Shown one piece after another: positions 55,451-63,599 of a stretch of 64,000 nt of DNA; positions within the stretch are counted from its first letter, which is position 1, and the number at the start of each line of letters is the position of its first letter. The stretch is from Sphingobacterium spiritivorum. GTDB lineage: Bacteria > Bacteroidota > Bacteroidia > Sphingobacteriales > Sphingobacteriaceae. Position numbers and translations under genes: made by a program. Under the pieces are notes generated by a model, which saw only the letters and a program-made list of their open reading frames with translations, made no database searches and was not told the origin of the DNA. The stretch spans positions 1,612,001 to 1,676,000 of the forward strand of contig NZ_CP068083.1 of NCBI RefSeq assembly GCF_016725325.1, in the 5' to 3' direction.

Positions 55451-56086
55451 ATGAGCTTTACAGGTAAAAATTTCCCAAGTATTGCAGTAGATGCAATCGA
55501 TTCATTAGGTGACAATTTAAGTATCAACATTTTTGAAAAAGCAACTCAGGAAGGTAAAAAAGTATTATTGTTCTGGTATCCGAAAGATTTCACTTTCGTA
55601 TGTCCTACTGAACTTCATGCTTTTCAGGATGCTTTACCAGAATTTGAAAAACGTAACACTATCGTAATCGGTGCTTCATGTGATTCTAACGAAGTACATT
55701 TTGCTTGGTTAAATACAGCAAAAGATAATGGTGGTATCGAAGGCGTTACTTACCCTATCCTGGCTGATACAAACCGTAACTTATCCAGTATCCTGGGTAT
55801 TCTGGAAATCAAAGAAGTGGAGCACCCTGAATACGGTACTCTTGCTGAAGGATCTGCAGTATCTTACCGTGCAACTTACCTGATCGACGAAACAGGTAAA
55901 GTATTCCACGAGTCAGTAAACGACATGCCTTTAGGCCGTAACGTTAAAGAATATATCCGTTTGATCGATGCGTACACACACGTACAACAACACGGTGAAG
56001 TATGCCCGGCAAACTGGGAAGAAGGTAAAGAAGCTATGCACGCAACTCGTACAGGTGTAGCTGAATACTTGTCAAACCTTAACTAA
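55451..56086 (+). CDS. Peroxiredoxin (AhpC/TSA family)
   Basis: Reduces hydrogen peroxide and organic peroxides; cytosolic. 211 residues, with peroxidatic C51 in DFTFVCPTE and a likely resolving C185 in GEVCPANWEEG, so a 2-Cys enzyme; a third Cys lies in GASCDSNEV. The GGIEGVTYPILADTNR stretch and RATYLIDETGKVFHESVNDM complete the fold. Codons are strongly biased toward a few forms (CGT, GGT, AAA, CTG), as expected of an abundant protein. Followed by a hairpin, a thioredoxin gene and an 85-residue protein gene, which probably make a redox unit. Confidence 0.93.
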   Translation: MSFTGKNFPSIAVDAIDSLGDNLSINIFEKATQEGKKVLLFWYPKDFTFVCPTELHAFQDALPEFEKRNTIVIGASCDSNEVHFAWLNTAKDNGGIEGVTYPILADTNRNLSSILGILEIKEVEHPEYGTLAEGSAVSYRATYLIDETGKVFHESVNDMPLGRNVKEYIRLIDAYTHVQQHGEVCPANWEEGKEAMHATRTGVAEYLSNLN

Positions 56087-56113
56087 GTCTGGCTAGCTTT
56101 AGCAAAGACAAAC

Positions 56114-56152
56114 AAAAAAACAGGGGAAGTATCTGTATTTCCCCTGTTATTT
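56114..56152 (+). terminator. Hairpin after the peroxiredoxin gene
   Basis: ACAGGGGAA (56120-56128) pairs with TTCCCCTGT (56139-56147), followed by a short T-rich stretch. A partial terminator that may let some transcription through to the thioredoxin gene. Confidence 0.65.
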
Positions 56153-56173
56153 AACCGCTTAAATAAAAAAATC

Positions 56174-56488
56174 ATGTTACAGGAATTAGAAAACGATACG
56201 CTACAAGAAATTGTGGACAATAATGATATTGTAATGGTACAATACTCAGCTTCATGGTGTGGAAACTGCCGTATCATGAAACCAAAATTCAAAAAATTAG
56301 CCGGTGAGAATGAAAATGTTTCATTTATTATCGTTGATGCAGAGAAGTTCCCGGAATCAAGAAAGTTAGCGAACGTAAATAATCTTCCAACTTTTGCTGC
56401 ATTCAAAAACGGCAAGCTGATCAATCAGGTTCAAACTAATAAATTCGAAGGATTAATAGACTTATTCAATGAAACTACCAGTAATTAA
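56174..56488 (+). CDS. Thioredoxin family protein with CGNC active site
   Basis: A 104-residue single thioredoxin domain. The active site is C29-G-N-C32 in YSASWCGNCRIMKPKF, with Asn where thioredoxins have Pro; the cis-Pro loop NNLPTFAAF is normal. The Asn should change redox potential and partner choice. Its place right after the peroxiredoxin suggests it is the dedicated reductant, by inference. It overlaps the next gene by 20 bases. Confidence 0.9.
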   Translation: MLQELENDTLQEIVDNNDIVMVQYSASWCGNCRIMKPKFKKLAGENENVSFIIVDAEKFPESRKLANVNNLPTFAAFKNGKLINQVQTNKFEGLIDLFNETTSN

Positions 56489-56726
56489 GCATTTAACAGA
56501 GTTTATCGAGCAAAATGATGTGGACTACGTGCTGGAGACTATAGAAACGCTGGAAGCATTAACGGAAGTTCCTTCTTTAAAAGATGAAGAACTGGATGTT
56601 ATCGGTGAATTGATCTCCAATATGTATGGAGCTGTTGAGGTCGATAAATTGATAAAAGAAGGAACTCCTAAAAAAGAAGCACTAAATGTGTTTATGAAAA
56701 GAGTTTTGGGCTCTATAGATAAATAA
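56469..56726 (+). CDS. Conserved 85-residue protein of the peroxiredoxin-thioredoxin unit
   Basis: A small acidic, all-helical protein (KHLTEFIEQNDVDYVLETIE, LDVIGELISNMYGAVEVDKLI) with no Cys, signal or membrane helix. In my recollection it belongs to a Bacteroidota family (DUF6952) regularly found after AhpC and thioredoxin genes. The 20-base overlap with the thioredoxin gene supports coupled translation. Role unknown; a regulatory or adaptor protein of the redox pair is possible. Confidence 0.8.
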   Translation: MKLPVIKHLTEFIEQNDVDYVLETIETLEALTEVPSLKDEELDVIGELISNMYGAVEVDKLIKEGTPKKEALNVFMKRVLGSIDK

Positions 56727-57055
56727 TCCGCTAAGCATTGATCTAAAAGTAAGTAGATGATAGTGAAGAAGCACTTTTACAACAACACATGTGCATAACT
56801 TCTTTTTTGTGGAAAATTTATTTTTACAGGTGTTCTGTCAATAGAAATAAAAAACACTACATTTACTATAATAAAGGTTACAATACTTAAAGTTGCAAAC
56901 AACGGAAACCTGTTTAAAACTCAATTATTCGTCGCTAATTGCAGCTTTAGGTCAAAAAAAGATTTTTTAATTGTTGTTAAAAGGGATCTGTAAAATTACA
57001 GATCCCTTTTACTTTTCTGCTACTCGGCGTTACAAAATTATTTATCTTTATTCCT
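56727..57055. other. Gene-free region ending in a strong terminator
   Basis: 329 bases with no credible frame. It includes TGTGCATAA and TGTGGAAAA words near 56790-56815, and a perfect hairpin terminator at 56979-57010, 250 bases beyond the last stop codon. The region may be a long 3' UTR or hold a small RNA. Confidence 0.45.
56979..57012 (+). terminator. Strong terminator far from any stop codon
   Basis: AAAAGGGATCTGTA (56979-56992) and TACAGATCCCTTTT (56997-57010), perfect 14-bp stem with an AAAT loop and T run, 46 bases before the PIG-L gene. Confidence 0.85.
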
Positions 57056-59500
57056 ATGATTATACGGAATATCGCTATTGCTCTTTGCATGATCGCAAAC
57101 ACATATCTATTATACGCTCAACCTTCACTCCCGACACCATCATCCGAAATCAAGCTCAAACTTGAAAAACTAAACTCCCTTGGCTCTGTACTCTATTTTG
57201 CGGCGCATCCGGATGATGAAAACACCAGACTTATTGCCTGGCTGGCACAGGAAAAAAAATACAGAACAGCATATCTGTCCCTTACCCGGGGCGATGGAGG
57301 ACAGAACCTAATCGGTACGGAAATTGGAAAAGAGCTGGGACTTATCCGTACGCAGGAACTGCTAAAAGCCAGATCCATTGATAAGGGAGAGCAGTTTTTC
57401 AGCACTGCGTATGATTTTGGTTTTTCGAAGACCTATGCAGAGACCTTTGATTTTTGGGAGAAAGATGAAGTTCTGAAAGAAGCCGTGTGGATTATCCGAA
57501 AGTTTCAGCCGGATGTTATTATCACCCGTTTTCCGCCAGATGAAAGAGGAGGACACGGACACCATCAGGCATCAGCTATACTGGCTATCGAGGCGTTTAA
57601 AATTGCCGGAGATCCCAAGGTATATCCCGAACAGCTGAAATATGTAAAACCATGGACAGCCAGGAGATTGCTCTGGAATACCTTTAATTTTGGCAATGTA
57701 AATACAACAGCAGCGAATCAGTTCAATCTTGAGATCGGTGATTATAATCCCCTTATAGGTAAGTCTTATGGAGAGATTGCTTCCGAGAGCCGCTCTTCAC
57801 ACAAAAGCCAGGGATTTGGCGCTTCCAGACAAAGAGGAAATGCCAGAGAATACTTTGAGCTGCTGGGAGGCGACGCTCCTAAAACAGACTTAATGGATGG
57901 TGTGGAAACTTCCTGGAAAAGAGTAACAGACAATCCGGCTATACAACAAAAAATTACGCAGCTTAATCAGAACTTTAATATTAGTCATCCCGAAGCTTCT
58001 GTCACCGGACTGATCGAACTCTTACAGCTGGTCCAAAAAGTAGATGATACGCACTGGAAAACACAAAAGACCAAAGAAATAAAAGAACTGATACTGGACT
58101 GTGCTGGCATATGGATAGAAAGTTATGCGGATCAGTCAAAATTTGTTTTAGGTACAACCGTTTCTGTCGCTAACGATGCTATCGTCAGAAGACCGGACGT
58201 TAAAGTCGAGCTCTCGGCAATAAACAATACACCTGTTAATAAATCGCTTAGTTATAACAGCATCTTAACCGAAAAAAATAACCAAACAGCCACACCTGTT
58301 TCACAACCTTACTGGCTTGAAAAGGAAGGTACGCTGGGAAAATTCAATGTGGATGATTTAACACTTGTTGGCAATCCTGAAAATCCCGATGCCCTGCACA
58401 ATACTTTTACCCTCAAAATAAACGGTGTGTCTATCACATTTGATCGTCCGGTATTATTTAAATACACACATCCTGTGAGAGGAGAGGTATATGAGCCGTT
58501 AATCATTAGTCCTGCTGTAACGGCTAATATACTGAGCAGTGCTGTTGTCGCACGCCTCGGCGAACCGAAAACGGTAGAAATCTTATTTCAGGCACATTCA
58601 GATCAACCTCAGACAGCAGAAGTATCTTTCGATGTGCCAAAGAACTGGACTGTATCTCCGCAAAAACTATCCCTGGATTTTAAAAATAAGGAGACTGAAA
58701 TTTCACAAAAGATAATATTGACACCTTTGTCAAAAGATATCCGTTTAGATTCTTTACAGATCAACATAGGAAATACGGCTGCTCTTTCTTATCATTCCAT
58801 TGCATACGAACATATTCCGAAAATCACCTGGTTTCCGCCCGCAAAAGTCCGTCTTACGGGTCTGGATATTAATATTCCTCAGAAAAAAATCGGCTATATT
58901 GAAGGAGCAGGAGATCTCGTTGCTTCCAGTCTTAAAGATATTGGTATTACGGTTACCAATTTACGGGAATCCGAGATTATAAATGATCAGTTGCAGGACT
59001 ATGATGCCATAATTGTTGGTATAAGAGCTTTCAATGTAAATAGCAGAATGTCTGCCCTGATGCCGCATCTTTTAAAATATGTAAGATCGGGAGGAACGCT
59101 GGTAGAGCAATACAATGTAAATAATGGCCTGAAATCCAACACCTTTGGCCCTTACCCGTTTCAGATCTCGCGTGACCGTGTGACTGATGAAAATGCAACT
59201 GTACAATTTGACAAGGAAAGTCCGGTTTTACAAACTCCGAATAAAATCACAGCTGCAGACTTCGACGGATGGATTCAGGAACGGGGATTATACTTCGCCT
59301 CGCAGATAGACCGCAAATATGCTACTCCACTGCTGATGAATGATAAAAATGAATCTCCGAATAACGGATCTCTTTTGGTTGTTAATGAAGGAAAAGGTAA
59401 ATTTGTGTATACATCCTTGTCTTTTTTTAGACAATTGCCTGCCGGAGTACCGGGAGCTTACAGATTATTTGTAAATTTGCTATCAAAACAATCACAATAA
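57056..59500 (+). CDS. PIG-L family deacetylase
   Basis: An 814-residue exported zinc deacetylase, signal peptide ending LYAQ. The N-terminal third holds the LmbE/PIG-L domain: FAAHPDDENTRLIAW with the metal His and Asp, LTRGDGGQNLIG, and RGGHGHHQASA with the third ligand. The family removes acetyl groups from N-acetylglucosamine-type substrates. The middle carries beta-sandwich domains and the C-terminus resembles a class I glutamine-amidotransferase-like fold (YDAIIVGIRAFNVNSRM, YVRSGGTLVEQYNV). First gene of a tight cluster with two small membrane proteins and a sodium:solute symporter, so it may act on the sugar or glycoconjugate that is imported. Confidence 0.9.
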   Translation: MIIRNIAIALCMIANTYLLYAQPSLPTPSSEIKLKLEKLNSLGSVLYFAAHPDDENTRLIAWLAQEKKYRTAYLSLTRGDGGQNLIGTEIGKELGLIRTQELLKARSIDKGEQFFSTAYDFGFSKTYAETFDFWEKDEVLKEAVWIIRKFQPDVIITRFPPDERGGHGHHQASAILAIEAFKIAGDPKVYPEQLKYVKPWTARRLLWNTFNFGNVNTTAANQFNLEIGDYNPLIGKSYGEIASESRSSHKSQGFGASRQRGNAREYFELLGGDAPKTDLMDGVETSWKRVTDNPAIQQKITQLNQNFNISHPEASVTGLIELLQLVQKVDDTHWKTQKTKEIKELILDCAGIWIESYADQSKFVLGTTVSVANDAIVRRPDVKVELSAINNTPVNKSLSYNSILTEKNNQTATPVSQPYWLEKEGTLGKFNVDDLTLVGNPENPDALHNTFTLKINGVSITFDRPVLFKYTHPVRGEVYEPLIISPAVTANILSSAVVARLGEPKTVEILFQAHSDQPQTAEVSFDVPKNWTVSPQKLSLDFKNKETEISQKIILTPLSKDIRLDSLQINIGNTAALSYHSIAYEHIPKITWFPPAKVRLTGLDINIPQKKIGYIEGAGDLVASSLKDIGITVTNLRESEIINDQLQDYDAIIVGIRAFNVNSRMSALMPHLLKYVRSGGTLVEQYNVNNGLKSNTFGPYPFQISRDRVTDENATVQFDKESPVLQTPNKITAADFDGWIQERGLYFASQIDRKYATPLLMNDKNESPNNGSLLVVNEGKGKFVYTSLSFFRQLPAGVPGAYRLFVNLLSKQSQ

Positions 59501-59507
59501 ATTAAAA

Positions 59508-59711
59508 ATGGAAAACCACATCGAAAATACAGAAGAAACGGCATTGAATGTTCCTGGATTGATTATTCTAATTGGGGTAATTTTTGGCGCACTGACTGTT
59601 CTTGCCTGGAATCTATCTATCCTGGGTGCGATCGGTGGAGCAATCGGAGGCTTTATTTTTGCAGTCATTTTTATTAGTTTTCTTCTAAAAGGAAAACCAC
59701 ATGACAGATAG
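59508..59711 (+). CDS. Small two-helix membrane protein
   Basis: A 67-residue protein with an acidic soluble start (MENHIENTEETALN) and two hydrophobic stretches, LIILIGVIFGALTVLAW and the Gly-rich LGAIGGAIGGFIFAVIFISFLL, ending KGKPHDR. No family recognised. It starts seven bases after the PIG-L stop and overlaps the next tiny gene by 11 bases. Confidence 0.75.
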   Translation: MENHIENTEETALNVPGLIILIGVIFGALTVLAWNLSILGAIGGAIGGFIFAVIFISFLLKGKPHDR

Positions 59712-59820
59712 GGGTTTACCCCCTTTTGTGCGTAGCTGGAGGCAGTTTTATATTTTAGTTGTTCTCTGGCTAGCGCTTTTTATTCTGTTTCTTTACGGAT
59801 TTACACTGTATTTCTCATGA
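59701..59820 (+). CDS. 39-residue single-helix membrane protein ahead of the symporter
   Basis: A very short gene: ATG at 59701, TGA at 59818-59820. The product starts MTDRGLPPFVRSWRQFYILV and has one helix (FYILVVLWLALFILFLYGFTL, in part). It overlaps the preceding gene by 11 bases and the symporter by ATGA, so its translation is coupled on both sides, strong evidence that it is real. Small one-helix subunits are known beside several sodium symporters (for example YhdT beside PanF); a similar role is inferred. Confidence 0.75.
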   Translation: MTDRGLPPFVRSWRQFYILVVLWLALFILFLYGFTLYFS

Positions 59821-61520
59821 GTGCGATCGACTGGACCGTACTCTTTCTTACTCTTCTGCTCATTATCTGCTACGGCATATACAAGAGCAGAGGCATCCGC
59901 AATATAGACGGCTACCTGTTAGGCAACCGCTCTATGCCCTGGTATAATGTAGGGCTATCTGTAATGGCTACTCAAGCCAGTGCAATCACTTTTCTATCAG
60001 CTCCGGGTTTAGCTTACTCCTCCGGAATGAGCTTTGTACAGTTCTACTTTGGACTCCCGCTGGCCATGATTGTGCTCTGTATTACCTTTGTCCCAATCTT
60101 TCACCGTTTGCGTGTATTCACTGCATATGAATTTCTGGAGAAAAGATTCGACATCAAAACACGGGCACTTACAGCCATTCTGTTTTTGATACAACGCGGT
60201 ATATCTACCGGCATTACCATCTTTGCACCTTCTATTATTCTATCGACCATTCTTCATGTAGATGTTACCTATACGACACTGTTTATTGGTAGTCTGGTCG
60301 TACTTTATACGGTATATGGAGGAACAAAAGCTGTCTCGTATACGCAGGCCCTGCAAATGAGTATCATCTTTGGCGGACTTCTGGTCGCAGGTTTTATGGT
60401 TGTGCATTTATTACCGGAAGATATCGGCTTTAGTAAAGCGCTTCATATTGCCGGAAAATCCGGAAAAACAAATGCCATTGATTTTACTTTTGACCCCAAT
60501 AATCAATATACGGTATGGACAGGTCTGATCGGAGGTTTCTTTCTTCAGCTGTCTTATTTCGGGACAGACCAAAGTCAGGTAGGGCGTTATCTCACCAGCT
60601 CCTCTATCCGGGATAGCCGGTTGGGACTTTTGATGAACGGATTACTGAAAGTTCCGATGCAATTTGCCATTCTATTGATCGGCGTACTTGTATTTGCTTA
60701 CTATCAGTATCATACCCCTCCTGTATTTTTCAACCAGCAAGAGATTCAGAAGCTTCAGGGAAGTAGCTATAATGAGGAATACCAGTCGCTTGAAAAGCAG
60801 CATGTACAACTGTATACTGAAAAACAGGCCGTCATCAATGAGTTGACAACAGCACTGGATAAAAATAATGATAAAGCAATAGAAGATGCCCGTCTGAAAC
60901 TTGAACAATCAAATAAACAGGTACAGGGTGTCAGGGATAACGTAATAGCGCTGATCAAAAAGAACGATAGTAAAGCGGAAGTAAATGATAACAATTATGT
61001 ATTTCTATCTTTTATAACCAGCACATTCCCTAAGGGTCTTATCGGATTACTTGTGGCCATTATATTCCTTGCTTCTATGGGAGCAACGGCCAGTGCCATC
61101 AACTCTCTGGCATCAACGACTATCGTAGATATCTACAAACGATTTATGAATAAAGAGGCTTCCGACCAGGGCTATCTTAATGCATCCAGGGTGATTACAT
61201 TTGCCTGGGGCATATTTACCATACTCATCGCACTCTACGCCAGTCAGCTCGGCAACTTATTGGAAGCTGTCAATATACTTGGATCCCTGTTCTATGGAAC
61301 AATATTAGGTATTTTTATTGTAGCCTTTTATGTGAAAAAAATAGGAGGGAGGGCGGTATTCTGGGCAGCAGTGATTTCAGAAATCATTATTGTAGCCATA
61401 TGGAAAATGGATGTTGTTGCTTTCCTTTGGCTCAATCTTATCGGCTGCGCACTGGTTGTCATCATAGGACTTATCCTGCAGGCAACACTGCCACGAAAAA
61501 CAGAGAAACTGGTAAGCTGA
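59817..61520 (+). CDS. Sodium:solute symporter (SSS family)
   Basis: A 567-residue inner-membrane cotransporter with about 13 helices. Family phrases: GNRSMPWYNVGLSVMATQASAITFLSAPG (in part), GLPLAMIVLCITFVPIFHRLRVFTAYEFLEKRFD (in part), VVLYTVYGGTKAVSYTQALQ, and LASMGATASAINSLASTTIVDIY with the sodium-site Ser/Thr. A charged cytosolic insertion at about 305-390 (SLEKQHVQLYTEKQAVINEL) with coiled-coil character is an addition to the core. Substrate not clear; the linked PIG-L deacetylase hints at an amino-sugar or sugar conjugate. Confidence 0.92.
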   Translation: MSAIDWTVLFLTLLLIICYGIYKSRGIRNIDGYLLGNRSMPWYNVGLSVMATQASAITFLSAPGLAYSSGMSFVQFYFGLPLAMIVLCITFVPIFHRLRVFTAYEFLEKRFDIKTRALTAILFLIQRGISTGITIFAPSIILSTILHVDVTYTTLFIGSLVVLYTVYGGTKAVSYTQALQMSIIFGGLLVAGFMVVHLLPEDIGFSKALHIAGKSGKTNAIDFTFDPNNQYTVWTGLIGGFFLQLSYFGTDQSQVGRYLTSSSIRDSRLGLLMNGLLKVPMQFAILLIGVLVFAYYQYHTPPVFFNQQEIQKLQGSSYNEEYQSLEKQHVQLYTEKQAVINELTTALDKNNDKAIEDARLKLEQSNKQVQGVRDNVIALIKKNDSKAEVNDNNYVFLSFITSTFPKGLIGLLVAIIFLASMGATASAINSLASTTIVDIYKRFMNKEASDQGYLNASRVITFAWGIFTILIALYASQLGNLLEAVNILGSLFYGTILGIFIVAFYVKKIGGRAVFWAAVISEIIIVAIWKMDVVAFLWLNLIGCALVVIIGLILQATLPRKTEKLVS

Positions 61521-61641
61521 GAATGTTGATTAATATGACAAACAGCCTGCAGGCCCCGGTATGCACACCTGTCCTTTACATCTGAATCTAATCTACTTTG
61601 AATTGACCTGCTGATCAGGATAAAGTTTTTTGAACAAGAAC

Positions 61642-62535
61642 TTAGTATTTCAGGTACAGGTTATACAATACACTTTTATCATATAGGGTAAGCTCGGGTC
61701 TGAGGTCATTCACAATAAACTTACGTTTGAATGCTACAATAGCTGCAGATAGGTTACGGGTATCGTATCCGATTATTTTGAGCGCATCTATAGGGTTGAA
61801 ATTTTCTGGAGGGGTCATAAGTGTACGTTCATCATACCAGATCCCAAATCCCCGCTCAGCAAGCTTCTTCCACGGGAAAAATATACTTGGATCATTTTTA
61901 CGGGTAGGAGCAATATCTCCATGACCTATAAAGTTGGCTGTAGGTATATCGTAATTTGTTTTTAAGGTATCCAATAAGGTTAGCAAGGCATTGATCTGCA
62001 CCTCGGAAAACGGCTCTCTTCCATTATTATCCAGCTCGATTCCCAAAGAAACCGAATTCATATCTGTAACAGATCCCCATTTACTTGCTCCTGCATGCCA
62101 TCCTCTCAGATAATCATTGAGTAACTGGTAAACCTCACCTTTCTTACCGATCAGATAATGTGCACTCACTTTGGTATGCTCCAGTGTAAATGTACGAAGC
62201 GTCTGTTTGAGGCTGTCCTGAGCGGTATGATGGATAATTACATAATTGGGTTTACGGATGTCAAAATGAATTGCTCCTACCCAATCCAGATCCTTACGCA
62301 TTCCTTTTTGCTGAAGATCGGCCACTTTATCTACGGCCTTTACTTCCGGAACAGCGCTGTCTGCCGATTCTTTTGCTCCGCTTGGTTGCGGAAGCTCAGC
62401 AGTCAGTGTAGATGCAATCTCTTTGACCTGATTCTGGTACTGTTTATTTGTCTTGGCATATTGATTGGTCTTACAAGCTGAAAATCCTATCACCACCACT
62501 AAAACTCCAAATACGGCTTGTATGCCTGCTTTCAT
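61642..62535 (-). CDS. N-acetylmuramoyl-L-alanine amidase lipoprotein (Amidase_2)
   Basis: A 297-residue lipoprotein (lipobox GFSAC) cutting the amide bond between muramic acid and the stem peptide, in cell-wall remodelling or recycling. The AmpD-like domain (about 95-255) has VIIHHTAQ with the first zinc His, VSAHYLIGKKGEVYQLL, GWHAGASKWG, and FIGHGDIAPTRKNDPS with the last His and Asp. It is encoded directly next to the DUF3078 gene, sharing one base at 62535, and is transcribed after it. Confidence 0.92.
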   Translation of the reverse strand: MKAGIQAVFGVLVVVIGFSACKTNQYAKTNKQYQNQVKEIASTLTAELPQPSGAKESADSAVPEVKAVDKVADLQQKGMRKDLDWVGAIHFDIRKPNYVIIHHTAQDSLKQTLRTFTLEHTKVSAHYLIGKKGEVYQLLNDYLRGWHAGASKWGSVTDMNSVSLGIELDNNGREPFSEVQINALLTLLDTLKTNYDIPTANFIGHGDIAPTRKNDPSIFFPWKKLAERGFGIWYDERTLMTPPENFNPIDALKIIGYDTRNLSAAIVAFKRKFIVNDLRPELTLYDKSVLYNLYLKY

Positions 62536-63578
62536 TACCTCGGCAAATTAAATGTAAGACCTAAAGCCAGAGATTCTGAAAACTGCAGTTTCGCTTTCGG
62601 GTTTTCAGGAGTAACATCATCGCTGTCATACAGCATTATCCCGTTTAAATTAACATTCACTAATCGTGTAATCTTAGCTGTCAGCCATACATCTAAACGA
62701 TGACTGGGATCACCGATCTTCTCATAATTTGCAAACAGATTGTAACGACTCTTCAGATTAAGGTTCTTAGACAGATTCTTATCCAGGTTGGCAGTTATCT
62801 GAAATGCAAGATCATTTTTAAAAGTTTTTCCGGCCTTAACACCATACTTCTCCTGGTCTTTAGTGATTGTCTGTCCAGGATACTTGATGGCATATTGTTC
62901 TATTGTCAAGGGTTTGATACGATCGTCCAAGACGAAAGTCTGACGGGCAGTACCTGTACCAAATCGTACAGAAAACGTATTATCAGGCTTATACTCCAAA
63001 CCGAAAGATTCCGTAACATAACCCGGAGCCATAAATGCAGAAACAGTTTCTTTTATTCGCTCTACGCCGTCTTTTGTTTCATACGTATAACCTACGTCAA
63101 ATTGGGATTCAAATGTCAAGGAAGTAAAGAGTGACCAGCTTTTAGATAGTTTATAAGACAGCTTATTGTCCCAGAAAATACGGTCATTGTTCTTTTTGGC
63201 CATTTGATCCTTATTCTTCACTTTACCATATCGCAGATCTACCTCCGTAATAAAGTTAAAATCATCTTTATTAAATTCGGATTTATGCCAGGCATTTAGT
63301 CCCAAAGCTAATGAATTGACCCCTCCACCTTTCCAGCTATCACTGAATGAAGCCTGATTAGCGTTAACCCCAAACCGGCTCCAGTGCTTCCAGTAATCTA
63401 CTTCCAGCGCCAATTTAGGAATAGGAACATTGATCGGTTTTATATTTAACTTTTGCTTATCCTGATTATTTGTAATAGAGTCCGGTTTTGCCCGAAGATC
63501 TTTTAAATCAACCTGAGCATGGGCTGTTTTGAAAAGCAGGCCCATCAATAGAAGAAAAGCGTAGTTTTTTATTTTCAT
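62535..63578 (-). CDS. DUF3078 domain-containing outer-membrane protein
   Basis: A 347-residue exported protein with signal peptide ending AHAQ. The DUF3078 pattern is clear: DYWKHWSRFGVNANQASFSDSW, KGGGVNSLALGLNAW, then repeated strand pairs (FTSLTFESQFDVGYTYET, FGLEYKPDNTFSVRFGTG, NLKSRYNLFANYEK) and a C-terminal SLALGLTFNLPR. It probably forms a beta-barrel in the outer membrane. ATG 63578 (MKIKNYAFLLL) gives a proper signal peptide; 63599 adds seven residues. Confidence 0.88.
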   Translation of the reverse strand: MKIKNYAFLLLMGLLFKTAHAQVDLKDLRAKPDSITNNQDKQKLNIKPINVPIPKLALEVDYWKHWSRFGVNANQASFSDSWKGGGVNSLALGLNAWHKSEFNKDDFNFITEVDLRYGKVKNKDQMAKKNNDRIFWDNKLSYKLSKSWSLFTSLTFESQFDVGYTYETKDGVERIKETVSAFMAPGYVTESFGLEYKPDNTFSVRFGTGTARQTFVLDDRIKPLTIEQYAIKYPGQTITKDQEKYGVKAGKTFKNDLAFQITANLDKNLSKNLNLKSRYNLFANYEKIGDPSHRLDVWLTAKITRLVNVNLNGIMLYDSDDVTPENPKAKLQFSESLALGLTFNLPR

Positions 63579-63599
63579 AATAGCTGTTTTGTTAAACAA

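Noticed and set aside
56785..56820. DnaA-box-like words TGTGCATAA and TGTGGAAAA
   Set aside because: Only two loose boxes, with no A+T-rich unwinding cluster and no dnaA or dnaN nearby; not evidence of an origin.
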